A DNA stretch of 64,000 nt, taken from the NCBI GenBank assembly GCA_018268255.1, contig JAFDWX010000002.1:174884-238883 (forward strand), given 5' to 3'. The DNA is from Armatimonadota bacterium. GTDB lineage: Bacteria > Armatimonadota > Fimbriimonadia > Fimbriimonadales > Fimbriimonadaceae. A program made the position numbers and the translations under genes. The notes beneath the pieces are model-generated. The model searched no databases. It was given only the letters and a program-made list of their open reading frames with translations, and was not told the origin of the DNA. Within the stretch, counting starts at the first letter, position 1. Each line of letters opens with the position of its first letter. Of this stretch, positions 7,395 through 15,767 are shown in pieces.

Positions 7395-8726
7395 TTATCG
7401 ACGTTTGCTATACCGTTTCATCCGCTTTTCCATCTTGGAAAATTGCTTCATCTGACGGCGCATATCGTAGAGCTGCGAGATGAGTCGATTGACTTCCTCG
7501 ACCGACCGACCGCTGCCCATTGCAATGCGTTTTCGCCTCGAACCATTGATTATATCCGGATTTGCACGCTCTTTTGGAGTCATTGAGAGGATAATCGCCT
7601 CGACTTGGTTCATTTTTCCGTCGTCGATCTGGTTGAGAGCATCATCCGGAATCATCGTCTGCAACCCAGGGATCATTTTGATGAGGCTTTGGATGGACCC
7701 CATTTTTCGGATCGTTCGGAACTGCTCGAGCATGGTGGAAAAGTCCATCTGCCCTTGGCGCATCTGCTGTTCGAGCTTTGCCGCTTGCTCTTGGTCGATG
7801 GCTTGCTCAGCTCGCTCGATGATCCCGAGTACGTCTCCCATTCCCAGGATACGCTCGGCCATTCGGCGTGGATAGAAGACGTCTATGGCATCGGTTTGCT
7901 CACCAAGTCCGATGAAGCGAACCGGAACACCGGTAGCCGCTCGGACACTGATTACCGCGCCGCCGCGAGTGTCGCCATCCAGCTTGGTAAAAATGGCACC
8001 GGTAACTTCCATCCTTTCATGAAAGGCCTTGGCGACGTTAACGGCCTCTTGACCCGTGGTGGAATCCAGAATCAAAAAGGTCTCGCTGGGCTTCGCAACC
8101 TGCCGGATTGCCGCGAGTTCATCCATGAGGGCTTCATCGATGGTAAGCCGACCGGCCGTATCCACGATGAGCGTGTCCAACATCAGGTACTTGCAGCGAT
8201 CCAGAGCTTCCTTGGCGATTTGTACCGGAGACGTGCCGTCCAGCTTGGCAAATACGGGGCATCCGACCTGCTCACCCAAAACTTCCAACTGCTTCACTGC
8301 AGCCGGTCGCTGGATGTCGCATGCGGCGAGCATTGGCTTTTTGCCCTGCTTCATCAGCCACTTGGCAAGCTTGGCAGTAGTGGTGGTTTTGCCTGAACCC
8401 TGCAGACCGCACATCAGGATGACGGTCGGCGGAGCCGGGTTCCAATTGAACCTGACTTCTTCCTCGCCGAGGAGCTCAACGAGTTCATCGCGGACGATGC
8501 GAATGAGAGTTTGATCGGCGTTCAGCGAGCCGTAGAGTTCTTCGCCCACGGCTTGCTCTTTCACCTTCGCGATGAACTGCTTGGTGATTTGGAGATTGAC
8601 GTCCGCCTCTAGCAAAGCGACGCGGATCTCCCGCATCATCTCGTCTACGTCGGATTCCGTCAGTCGGCCTTTGCGCCGCAGGCCCATCATGAGACTGCCC
8701 AGGCGTTTGGTCAAGGTATCGAGCAT
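7395..8726 (-). CDS. ffh: signal recognition particle protein Ffh
   Basis: 443 residues: N domain (about 1-90), GTPase G domain with 'GLQGSGKTTTTAKLAKW', 'DTAGR' and 'TKLDGD', and a Met-rich M domain (about 300-443, with 'MGSIQSLIKMIPG' and 'SGRSVEEVNRLI'). It binds SRP RNA and signal peptides and targets membrane proteins to the FtsY/Sec system. It is the first gene of the leftward cluster; the start region at 8726 faces the rightward ORF at 8746. Confidence 0.97.
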   Translation of the reverse strand: MLDTLTKRLGSLMMGLRRKGRLTESDVDEMMREIRVALLEADVNLQITKQFIAKVKEQAVGEELYGSLNADQTLIRIVRDELVELLGEEEVRFNWNPAPPTVILMCGLQGSGKTTTTAKLAKWLMKQGKKPMLAACDIQRPAAVKQLEVLGEQVGCPVFAKLDGTSPVQIAKEALDRCKYLMLDTLIVDTAGRLTIDEALMDELAAIRQVAKPSETFLILDSTTGQEAVNVAKAFHERMEVTGAIFTKLDGDTRGGAVISVRAATGVPVRFIGLGEQTDAIDVFYPRRMAERILGMGDVLGIIERAEQAIDQEQAAKLEQQMRQGQMDFSTMLEQFRTIRKMGSIQSLIKMIPGLQTMIPDDALNQIDDGKMNQVEAIILSMTPKERANPDIINGSRRKRIAMGSGRSVEEVNRLISQLYDMRRQMKQFSKMEKRMKRYSKRR

Positions 8727-8745
8727 TGATTGACGAGATTACCGC

Positions 8746-9270
8746 GTGAGCGACAAGAAGCTGTTCTGCAGATTTCCAAGTCGCCTCGAGATTATTGGTA
8801 TCATCGGTGCATTGGAACGCCTCGTCATTCGCCATCCACAAGGCATATTGGCTTTCCATCTGTGCGTGGTCCTGTTGCTCTCGGCGGCAAGGATTTGGAT
8901 TGTATTTACGCCGAGGGGTACTCAGTGCCCCACCGCTCCTGTTCAACAAATCCAGGTTTCCAGCCCAGTTGTTCCCCAAGATGGCTTCCCCTCGTCGACT
9001 GCGATGGTTCGGCCGCCGATCGAGGGTGAACCTGGATTTGTCCAGTGTCACTGTGCCGAAAAGAAGGCAGCGACTCAGCAAGAGTCCACGCCAAAAGCGC
9101 GCGAGCTTGAGCTCGTGCCCACCGCACCAATTCCATCTGCACGTGAATGTATCGTGTGCTTTTGCGCACGTGGCGACGCGTCTGGATCTTCTCCTAGAGA
9201 AACTCTTTGGCCAAACCCAGCGAGTGCTCCGCGCACTCCTCCTCCCCAGAGCTATCTTGTTTCCAACTGA
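8746..9270 (+). CDS. hypothetical single-pass membrane protein
   Basis: Open frame of 174 residues from GTG 8746. It shows one likely membrane helix at about residues 33-54 (GILAFHLCVVLLLSAARIWI) followed by a Pro-rich region with two CxC-like pairs ('QCHCAEK', 'CIVCFCARG'). No family recognised. There is no good ribosome binding site, and a competing frame exists on the other strand (8485-9282) that looks less protein-like. It is kept because the hydropathy and composition look plausible. Confidence 0.4.
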   Translation: MSDKKLFCRFPSRLEIIGIIGALERLVIRHPQGILAFHLCVVLLLSAARIWIVFTPRGTQCPTAPVQQIQVSSPVVPQDGFPSSTAMVRPPIEGEPGFVQCHCAEKKAATQQESTPKARELELVPTAPIPSARECIVCFCARGDASGSSPRETLWPNPASAPRTPPPQSYLVSN

Positions 9271-9354
9271 GACGGAATGCACGCAAGCTGCCAGTCACAT
9301 GGCTCGGCTTGGTGTCTGATAGGGTCATACGACCACAAGAAACCAGACAACTCA

Positions 9355-10119
9355 ATGAACCTTAACCAACATTTTAACATGAGACTCGGCACTCACGAAC
9401 GTGCCAGCAAAGCCTTTACACTAATCGAGCTTCTTGTCGTGATCGCGATCATCGCTATTCTGGCCGCGATCCTCTTTCCTGTATTCGCTCAGGCAAAAAT
9501 GGCGGCAAAGAAGACAGAGGATCTCAGCAACCTAAAGCAGATCGGCCTAGCGCTGATGATGTATGCAGGTGACAATGACGACTACCCACCCATGGTGAAG
9601 ATGACGGGGGCCCATCAGATTAGTTGGGTTGAAGAACTACAAGCCTATAGCAAGTCTCGGCTACTCAACAGGTCTCCCCTAGATGACTCTGCCTCTTGGT
9701 CTACTGGAACTCGCTGGACCTCCTATGGGATGAATGCATACTTTGAGGCTTTGCATCCGCCCTATTTCGGGATGACACTGACTCAGCCAGTGAGCCCTGC
9801 TAACACGATTTTTGCTGTGCCGGTACGTGATCGTTTGCAGTGGAGCAATCCGGTGACGAGCGTAAACCCTGATCACATAATGCCCATGTACTGGGGCTCA
9901 CCGGCAAAGGTGAGCAACGGGGGCATGATGGCGATGAACCAGTGGGACATGAGCCGAAAGTTGCCGAGAACTCTCTGGTACGACATCGATGGAAAGAGGG
10001 CGAACTATGTGTTCACAGATGGACATGCCAAAAACCATGCGTTCGAACAAACATGGGCTCAATCAATGGGCGCACCTCCGACAAAGGACGCATATGATCC
10101 GATGTTCGTTACTCAATAG
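9355..10119 (+). CDS. prepilin-like H-X9-DG family protein
   Basis: About 254 residues from ATG 9355 (ATG 9379 equally possible; the longer frame from 9277 would put 26 extra residues in front). The prepilin motif '[29 protein letters not shown]' is followed by '[23 protein letters not shown]' and the C-terminal '[16 protein letters not shown]', the H-X9-DG signature. It is a pseudopilin-like membrane-anchored or exported protein of unknown role. It is monocistronic, with a hairpin behind it. Confidence 0.9.
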   Translation: MNLNQHFNMRLGTHERASKAFTLIELLVVIAIIAILAAILFPVFAQAKMAAKKTEDLSNLKQIGLALMMYAGDNDDYPPMVKMTGAHQISWVEELQAYSKSRLLNRSPLDDSASWSTGTRWTSYGMNAYFEALHPPYFGMTLTQPVSPANTIFAVPVRDRLQWSNPVTSVNPDHIMPMYWGSPAKVSNGGMMAMNQWDMSRKLPRTLWYDIDGKRANYVFTDGHAKNHAFEQTWAQSMGAPPTKDAYDPMFVTQ

Positions 10120-10141
10120 GACTGAAAAAAGACACCCTCTA

Positions 10142-10170
10142 AATGTCGCCACCAGTTCGGTGGCGACATT
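10142..10170 (+). terminator. perfect hairpin after prepilin-like gene
   Basis: AATGTCGCCACC (10142-10153) pairs perfectly with GGTGGCGACATT (10159-10170) around a 5-base loop. There is no T-run after it on either strand. It lies between the rightward prepilin-like gene (stop 10119) and the leftward bcp (stop 10228), so it could end or protect both transcripts. Confidence 0.6.
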
Positions 10171-10227
10171 CCTTGGAACTGTCAGATGACCAAAACACGA
10201 CCGGCTTCGGATATTGGAGATCGGAGT

Positions 10228-10710
10228 TTAGCTGAGCTTTGCCAACTCGTCGACCACTTCTCGGCCGTGGCCGTCGACTTTGACCTTTCTCCAAACCTTG
10301 CGGATGATCCCTTCGGAATCGAGCAGAAACGTGGTCCGCTCTACCCCCATGTACTTTTTGCCGTACATCGACTTTTCAACCCATACGCCAACCGCATTGC
10401 AGAGGCTCTGGTCGACATCTGCCAGAAGAGTGAAGTTGAGCGAGTACTTTTCAATAAACTTCTTGTGCGATCGGACCGAGTCGGGCGAAACTCCGATGAC
10501 AGCCGCGTTTCCAAAATCTGGCATGAGGTCTCGAAATGCGCAGGCTTCGGCGGTGCATCCACTGGTGTCGTCCTTGGGATAGAAATAGACGATCGTCGGA
10601 TGGCCCTTGAGGCTTTCGTGCGAAACGGTTTCACCATCTTGGTTCAGGAGGGAGAAGTTGGGAAATGCAGTTCCTTCCGCAAGGATTTGGGCTTCAGCAG
10701 CAGCGCTCAT
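10228..10710 (-). CDS. bcp: thioredoxin-dependent peroxiredoxin (Bcp/PrxQ)
   Basis: 160 residues. It has the Bcp motif 'YFYPKDDTSGCTAEACAFRD' with the peroxidatic Cys (SGC) and a second Cys five residues later, as in PrxQ enzymes with an intra-helical disulphide. It reduces hydroperoxides using thioredoxin. Followed leftward by the hairpin at 10142-10170, and preceded by the CBS gene in the same direction (12-base gap). Confidence 0.95.
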   Translation of the reverse strand: MSAAAEAQILAEGTAFPNFSLLNQDGETVSHESLKGHPTIVYFYPKDDTSGCTAEACAFRDLMPDFGNAAVIGVSPDSVRSHKKFIEKYSLNFTLLADVDQSLCNAVGVWVEKSMYGKKYMGVERTTFLLDSEGIIRKVWRKVKVDGHGREVVDELAKLS

Positions 10711-10722
10711 AGGTGTGTCTAC

Positions 10723-11142
10723 TTAGCTTGGTGCTGAATCGTTCGCTTGGGACTCTGCGATATCCGTGAGAATGGCTTGCATTAAGTCCACTCGGAGCAC
10801 GATGCCCATGAGTCGGCCCCGCTCCACAACCGGCAGGATAGTAATCCCCGAATTCAGCATCTCGTGGAGCGCATCGCTGATTTCTGCGCTTACATCTGCA
10901 GTTTTGGGCTCCCGCGAACCATAGTCCATCGCCTTTAGGTGAGTGATGCCGCTCAGGTTTCCCACACCAGATACCGCACGACACACGTCCCCCTCCGTGA
11001 TCACAGCGATGGGGGACTGCATGTCATCCACGATCACCAGGGCAGGGAATTGGTAGATGTCCATCTTGTCGACGGCGTCGCGAATGGTGCTCTGGGCCGT
11101 CAGGGTGGGAATGTGCGCGTGGAGGACTTCTCGAAGGATCAC
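10723..11142 (-). CDS. CBS-domain pair protein
   Basis: 139 residues made of two CBS domains (about 8-65 and 75-130): 'PTLTAQSTIRDAVDKMD' then 'ADVSAEISDALHEMLNSGITILPVVE', with 'GRLMGIVLRVDLMQAI'. Such stand-alone CBS pairs sense adenylates or other nucleotides. Probably co-transcribed with bcp (12-base gap). No effector domain is present, so the target is unknown. Confidence 0.88.
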   Translation of the reverse strand: MILREVLHAHIPTLTAQSTIRDAVDKMDIYQFPALVIVDDMQSPIAVITEGDVCRAVSGVGNLSGITHLKAMDYGSREPKTADVSAEISDALHEMLNSGITILPVVERGRLMGIVLRVDLMQAILTDIAESQANDSAPS

Positions 11143-11288
11143 GCGGAAATTCTACCGGGACTAAGGTCAGGGGACTGCTGAAAGCACGACTTACACTATG
11201 GGTGTGCAAACCCTCGCAATCTGCTTGAGAAAGGTCCCAATTTGATAAGGAACCTTATCGGCACCACCGATTTCTAAGAGAGACGACA

Positions 11289-11600
11289 ATGACTTTCATC
11301 CCACTCAGCGCAACACTTCGAAAAACCATCGAAAGCAAACTTCCGGTTCACCGCCTGAAGAGTTGCCCGCTGTGTGGCACGCTCAATGCTGAGGACAATG
11401 AAAGCTGTTTTAGCTGCGGATGGCATGGGACATTTGTCCGTGATCCAGAGCAGATTCGCCAATCCCTCCACGAACTGGTGCTGGATTGCCCGGAAATCGG
11501 CGATATCCTCACCCAGCGTGTCGTCGGGAGACCTTCCCTTATCCAGAGGATGCTGGGCATTTTCCGCCGGGATCGAAAACGTCTAGACATCAGTGTCTGA
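11289..11600 (+). CDS. small zinc-ribbon protein
   Basis: 103 residues with one four-Cys zinc ribbon: CPLC at about residues 27-30 and CFSC about 12 residues on ('SCFSCGW'). The rest is helical, with a basic end ('MLGIFRRDRKR'). An AGAGAGACGA stretch before the ATG may serve as ribosome binding site. No named family recognised; probably nucleic-acid or protein binding. Confidence 0.7.
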   Translation: MTFIPLSATLRKTIESKLPVHRLKSCPLCGTLNAEDNESCFSCGWHGTFVRDPEQIRQSLHELVLDCPEIGDILTQRVVGRPSLIQRMLGIFRRDRKRLDISV

Positions 11601-11680
11601 TCTGACGATTTGTCGATCCTGATGTTAACGAATGCTTGTCGATATTGACGGCATTTGTTACCGTTTTTGCGTAGTTCTCA

Positions 11681-11727
11681 TATAATTCATTGATCAGGCA
11701 AACAGCAATGTTGCCTGGAATTGGAGG
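11681..11727 (+). promoter_or_regulatory. -10 box, leader hairpin and RBS of the C39-like gene
   Basis: A perfect TATAAT lies at 11681-11686, with only a weak -35 candidate (TTACCG at 11658-11663, 17-base spacing). The leader has a hairpin CAGGCAA (11695-11701) / TTGCCTG (11711-11717), then a strong GGAGG (11723-11727) six bases before the ATG at 11734. Confidence 0.6.
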
Positions 11728-11733
11728 TGAGAA

Positions 11734-12963
11734 ATGAGACTACGTTTCTTGAGTGCTGCTGCATTAGGCACAGCAATGATGGGCGTTTACGCAGCGGATA
11801 TCCAAAGCTCGCAACTTGGCTTCCTCTCTGATTCTGGTGGTTACCAGAATCAATACTCCGACTGGGGCTCGATGCAGATCACTTATCGAGCCAGTGACTT
11901 TTCCGACATGACATCCGATGGGCAAGGGGGCTTTTACGGATATCTCAATGTGTGGAACTCGAACAGCTCCGCCACGGACAACTGGGCTGTACAGAACAAG
12001 TTCGTCTACTTCAACAGCGCTTCCGAGATGGAAGGCTCAACAGACGGTTTCTGGTATGCCTTGGGTAACGAAGGCACCAACTACGCTGGTACGAGTAACC
12101 AGTACAAATACCAACTCACTGCCGTTCCGACCTCGATGATGGGCTCTAACTTGCGCATGTCCAGCGACACAATCACTCAACAAGACGTGCTTTTTGGTGG
12201 TGGAGCCTACGATTCGCCAGACAACGGGCTGTTTACAGGTGGCACGGGCCAGAGTATCGGCGCAACCGCCAAAAACTCAGACGCTGGAGGTACGGGTGCT
12301 GCGAGCAGCAAGACCAGCCGCATCAAAGTCAAGGATTCTGAGGTGGACCCGATTAAGGAAGATCCAAACCACTGCGGTCCAGGATCGGTGACCAAGTCGT
12401 TGCAGTATCTCAAAAAGACAAGTTCGCTGCTTTCCGGTGCAGACCTTTCAGGCGTCTATGATGCCCTCAAGGGGAGTATGGAAACTACTCAGGAAAACGG
12501 CACCTACCTCGACAAGTGGATTTCGGGCAAAAAGAAGGTGACTGATGACAAGAAGATCCCGGTCTCCACTGAATACATCAGCGACCCGTCAAAAATAGAT
12601 GACATCGCGAAGAAACTCTCGGAGGGTGCCGATGTCGAACTTTTCGTGTACCAAGGCAAGGGGAAGGACGGCAAGGAATGGGGCGGTCACTTTGCCTTCG
12701 TCTCTGAAATTGTCCGAAACTACGATGCCAACGGCAAGCTGATCGGCTTCACGGTGCGGACTCTGAACGATCTCAATCAGAAGGATCAAAATGCCGGAAA
12801 TGATCCGATCACGTACACGTTCGACTCGACCGGCAAGTGCACGTCGCATGGAACCGGAGCAAAGCTGTACGGCTTTATGGTGGAAACACCGGTTCCCGAG
12901 CCTGCCACGCTGGCGGCCCTGGCTATTGGAGCGGTCGCTCTGCTGCGACGACGCTCTCGTTGA
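11734..12963 (+). CDS. exported papain-like (C39-type) protein with PEP-CTERM tail
   Basis: 409 residues. Signal peptide at 1-20. Residues about 30-200 form an unassigned, Ser/Gly/Asn-rich domain. A C39-like half follows: 'HCGPGSV' with Cys214 as possible nucleophile, 'WGGHFAFVSEI' with His319, and 'TLNDLN' (Asn345/Asp346) as third residue. The C-terminal tail 'VPEPATLAALAIGAVALLRRRSR' is a PEP-CTERM sorting signal. Inferred: a surface-sorted cysteine peptidase or a structurally related non-peptidase; substrate unknown. Strong RBS and consensus -10. The palindromic repeat copy 2 begins 38 bases after the stop. Confidence 0.85.
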   Translation: MRLRFLSAAALGTAMMGVYAADIQSSQLGFLSDSGGYQNQYSDWGSMQITYRASDFSDMTSDGQGGFYGYLNVWNSNSSATDNWAVQNKFVYFNSASEMEGSTDGFWYALGNEGTNYAGTSNQYKYQLTAVPTSMMGSNLRMSSDTITQQDVLFGGGAYDSPDNGLFTGGTGQSIGATAKNSDAGGTGAASSKTSRIKVKDSEVDPIKEDPNHCGPGSVTKSLQYLKKTSSLLSGADLSGVYDALKGSMETTQENGTYLDKWISGKKKVTDDKKIPVSTEYISDPSKIDDIAKKLSEGADVELFVYQGKGKDGKEWGGHFAFVSEIVRNYDANGKLIGFTVRTLNDLNQKDQNAGNDPITYTFDSTGKCTSHGTGAKLYGFMVETPVPEPATLAALAIGAVALLRRRSR

Positions 12964-13000
12964 TGCGCTGAGTTCCGGGCCCTCCAAGAGCGGATGACGT

Positions 13001-13078
13001 GCCGCTTTGGCCCGGGGCCACTCCCGATGCTGGGACCCCGACGCGTCGCGTCGCCCAGCATCCCGCCCCCAAAGCGGC
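13001..13078 (-). repeat. palindromic repeat, copy 2
   Basis: Outer arms GCCGCTTTGG (13001-13010) / CCAAAGCGGC (13069-13078), middle arms ATGCTGGG (13027-13034) / CCCAGCAT (13054-13061), inner arms CGACGC (13039-13044) / GCGTCG (13048-13053) with a 3-base loop. The minus strand aligns along its length with copy 1. It lies just after the C39-like PEP-CTERM gene and may end or stabilise its transcript. Confidence 0.82.
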
Positions 13079-13233
13079 AAACACACGCAACCCTGGGTGG
13101 TTCCTATCTATTGGTGTAAGCTGAAGGTGGCTCGAATGGTCCAAGGCATACACGATCTGGGGGTGAGGATCTTGAAACGACGAGGTCTAGACAATGGATT
13201 CGGAGTTATGAAATCGGGTCTCCGGACGTGACC

Positions 13234-13584
13234 ATGGAACCAATCCTGTTCTTCGTTTCGCTTGTGGTGGTCGGCCCCGTGCTCATCTTTTCCGTGTTTC
13301 TATTTGTGGATCAGATGCGCATTCGCAAATACGCCCCGTACCTGTTGCACTACATACCTCAGGACCTGGGCGACCATACTTTGGAGAGTCGTCTCGACAC
13401 TGCCTGTAGGGCCACCACCGAGTGGATAAAAGGACATGAGAACGACGACTTGGCCAAAACATATCTTCAGGATATTCAACGGGGCATGGCTGAAGTAACT
13501 AGGGACCAATTGGACCGAATTGTCGCTCGGAAGTACATACTGATGCGCGCGGTTCGCAGAGCGAACCGTAAAGGCAGCCGGTAA
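13234..13584 (+). CDS. small membrane-anchored hypothetical protein
   Basis: 116 residues from ATG 13234 (a GTG two codons earlier is possible). The N-terminal hydrophobic helix at about 3-27 (ILFFVSLVVVGPVLIFSVFLF) is followed by a charged cytoplasmic-type domain with 'DQLDRIVARKYILMRAVRRANRKGSR'. No family recognised. Repeat copy 3 begins 30 bases behind the stop. Confidence 0.7.
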   Translation: MEPILFFVSLVVVGPVLIFSVFLFVDQMRIRKYAPYLLHYIPQDLGDHTLESRLDTACRATTEWIKGHENDDLAKTYLQDIQRGMAEVTRDQLDRIVARKYILMRAVRRANRKGSR

Positions 13585-13613
13585 AAGTATTCGTGGGCAA
13601 GTCTGACATTCCA

Positions 13614-13687
13614 GCCGCCCGGGCGGGATCCTGGGCGGAGGCGGAGCCTTGGGGACCCAGGGTCGGGCGAGGCTTCGGGCGGGCGGC
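13614..13687 (+). repeat. palindromic repeat, copy 3
   Basis: Outer arms GCCGCCCG (13614-13621) / CGGGCGGC (13680-13687), middle arms ATCCTGGG (13628-13635) / CCCAGGGT (13656-13663, one wobble), inner AGGC/GCCT around GGA. Its bases differ from copies 1 and 2 in ways that keep the pairing. It lies between the 116-residue membrane protein gene and dnaB. Confidence 0.8.
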
Positions 13688-13809
13688 GCGCCGAAAAACG
13701 TTCCCCATCCGTCCCAATCAGAAGTTTTCCACCCAATTTGGGGATATCATGTGCATCCCCGAAATAGTCCTTTCCAAGGGGCTATGATAGTTTTCTAATA
13801 CCCAATCCG

Positions 13810-15177
13810 ATGAGCGCAGCGCCTGAATTCACCCAGTACGTACCACCTCATAGCCTAGAAGCTGAGATGTGCACGCTCGGGGCGATGTTGCTCAGTGAGA
13901 AAGCCTGCGACGAGGTTCTGCATCAGCTCAAGGATCTGGATTTTTATTCTCCCGCACATCGGGAGATCTATCGATCGATCCAATCACTCAATCTTCAGGG
14001 CCGTGCGGTGGATATTGTCACCGTTAAGAACGAGCTTATTGAACGAAATCTGCTGATTCAAGCCGGAGGCACTGAGTACCTCCTCCAAGTGGCCGAGAGC
14101 GTCCCAAGTCCGGGATATGCGAAACATTACGCTGAAATAGTGCTCGATAAGTCCACGATGCGACGGCTGGATGATGCAGGGCAGTCGATCATCAAGCTCG
14201 CTCACGATACAGAAAAACCAGCCAAAGAGCGCATCGACGAAGCGGAGTCGATGATCTTCGAGATCAACAAAGACCGGCTGGGCCGAGAAATGAAGCCCAT
14301 TCGATCTCTGGCGAAGGATTTCTTCATCAAGATCGATGAGTTTTACGATACGGGCGAGCCTTTGCGCGGCATCCCTTCGGGCTATTACGACCTGGACGAG
14401 ATGACGGGCGGGTTCTTTGGCAGCGACCTGCTCATCGTGGCGGCACGACCTGCCATGGGAAAGACCTCGTTGGTCCTGAACTTCGCTCTGAATGTGGCCG
14501 CCCAGCAAAAGGGCAACGTGGCCATTTTCTCGATTGAAATGAGCGGCGAGCAGCTGGTTCGCCGCATGCTTTCGATGCTGAGCCAAACAAGTATGGGGAT
14601 CCTGAAAAAGGACAAGCTGTACGACGACGACTATCAAAAGCTCGCCGACGCCTGCGAGACTCTTTACGGGCTCCCCATTCATATTGATGACTCGAGCGAA
14701 ATTTCACCGCTGGAAATGCGCGGCAAGTGCCGACGTTTGAAAGCGGAAGGCGGGCTTTCGCTCGTGGTCATCGACTATCTCCAGCTTATGAAAGGAAGCC
14801 GAAAGACGGAGAACCGGGTTCAGGAGATTTCTGACATCGCCCGAGGCCTCAAGACGATGGCTAAGGAACTCGAAGTCCCCGTTATCGCGCTTTCACAGCT
14901 TAACCGCGGTGTTGAATCGCGCGATGACAAACGCCCGATGCTCAGCGACCTTCGGGAGTCCGGCTCCATCGAGGCCGAAGCCGACATGGTCATGATGATT
15001 TACCGAGACGCCTACTATAAAGCTCGCGAGATTCCAGAAGACGAGCAGCCAGTCTATGATCCCAACCGAGTCGAAGAGGCCGAACTGATCATCGCCAAGC
15101 ACCGCAACGGCCCGACCGGGACCGTCCGTGTCGGCTTCCAGCCAAGCTACGCCCGCTTCGTCAATCTGCAGATGTAG
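13810..15177 (+). CDS. dnaB: replicative DNA helicase DnaB
   Basis: 455 residues, usual length. N-terminal DnaB domain (about 8-110, 'PPHSLEAEMCTLGAMLL'); C-terminal RecA-like domain with Walker A 'ARPAMGKTSLVLN', 'GNVAIFSIEMSGEQLVRRM', Walker B 'LVVIDYLQLM' and 'LSQLNRGVESRDDKRPMLSDLRESGSIEAEAD'. Hexameric 5'-3' helicase at the replication fork. No intein. Monocistronic, with repeat copy 3 upstream. Confidence 0.97.
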   Translation: MSAAPEFTQYVPPHSLEAEMCTLGAMLLSEKACDEVLHQLKDLDFYSPAHREIYRSIQSLNLQGRAVDIVTVKNELIERNLLIQAGGTEYLLQVAESVPSPGYAKHYAEIVLDKSTMRRLDDAGQSIIKLAHDTEKPAKERIDEAESMIFEINKDRLGREMKPIRSLAKDFFIKIDEFYDTGEPLRGIPSGYYDLDEMTGGFFGSDLLIVAARPAMGKTSLVLNFALNVAAQQKGNVAIFSIEMSGEQLVRRMLSMLSQTSMGILKKDKLYDDDYQKLADACETLYGLPIHIDDSSEISPLEMRGKCRRLKAEGGLSLVVIDYLQLMKGSRKTENRVQEISDIARGLKTMAKELEVPVIALSQLNRGVESRDDKRPMLSDLRESGSIEAEADMVMMIYRDAYYKAREIPEDEQPVYDPNRVEEAELIIAKHRNGPTGTVRVGFQPSYARFVNLQM

Positions 15178-15193
15178 GTCCGCAGGAGTAGTC

Positions 15194-15682
15194 CTATTCC
15201 GCGGGCTCAACCGCGAAGTACAGATCGGTCCAGAGCTCTTCCGGAGGCACCATTCCAGGATGGTTCATGTACATCTCGAAACACCCGATCGGTGAAAGCT
15301 TTCGCTGGAAGCGCGGGATCTCGGACATAAATTCTTGCCAAGCGGCGGGAAGGTTTTCGTACGGCCCGATGTAGGTTCCAACCACATAGTCGGTCGCAGG
15401 GAAAGCCTTGATGTGGAATTCTCCGTCCACAGGCTCGGGATTGGAGCCAACGTTTCCGTCCCAATCGAGAGGGACCAACACTGCGACATCGCTTCGCAAT
15501 TGCTCTGCTGGCGTCGTAGAGGGATCGTCATAGAACGGAGCGAGCCATCCCTGCGCGGGAATCTGCTCCTCCTCGACTTTCTGGGCGAGGATAGGGAAGC
15601 GGTCACCGATCAGCGAGTATGGACCCACGACTCTCATGCAAAAAAGCCGAAGGGTCGGCATCGACTTGATTTCAACTTTCAT
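15194..15682 (-). CDS. GyrI-like / AraC effector-binding domain protein
   Basis: 162 residues: 'VEIKSMPTLRLFCMRVVGPY' at the N-terminus, 'GEFHIKAFPATDYVVGTYIGPYENLPAAWQEFM' in the middle, and 'CFEMYMNHPGMVPPEELWTDLYFAVEP' at the end. This is the SOUL/GyrI-like small-molecule binding fold, here without an HTH domain. Possibly a drug-binding or gyrase-protecting protein; the ligand cannot be told. Convergent with dnaB. Confidence 0.88.
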   Translation of the reverse strand: MKVEIKSMPTLRLFCMRVVGPYSLIGDRFPILAQKVEEEQIPAQGWLAPFYDDPSTTPAEQLRSDVAVLVPLDWDGNVGSNPEPVDGEFHIKAFPATDYVVGTYIGPYENLPAAWQEFMSEIPRFQRKLSPIGCFEMYMNHPGMVPPEELWTDLYFAVEPAE

Positions 15683-15767
15683 CTACCTTGAGTATAGGGA
15701 ACAGGGCTGAATAGAGGCCGGGAATTCCGGCCCCATTCGCTTTGCTCCCAGGGTAATGAATTTTCTT

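Noticed and set aside
8485-9282. 265-residue minus-strand frame reaching into ffh
   Set aside because: Its end lies antisense-frame within ffh and its composition is Arg/Asn/Ser-rich without domains; the plus frame at 8746 is the better but still weak candidate.
10142-10170. Possible attachment site or operator
   Set aside because: Position between two convergent genes favours a terminator or transcript-end hairpin; no integrase or regulator nearby.
13007-13231. 74-residue plus frame starting inside repeat copy 2
   Set aside because: Half of it is the palindromic repeat; no ribosome binding site and no protein-like features.
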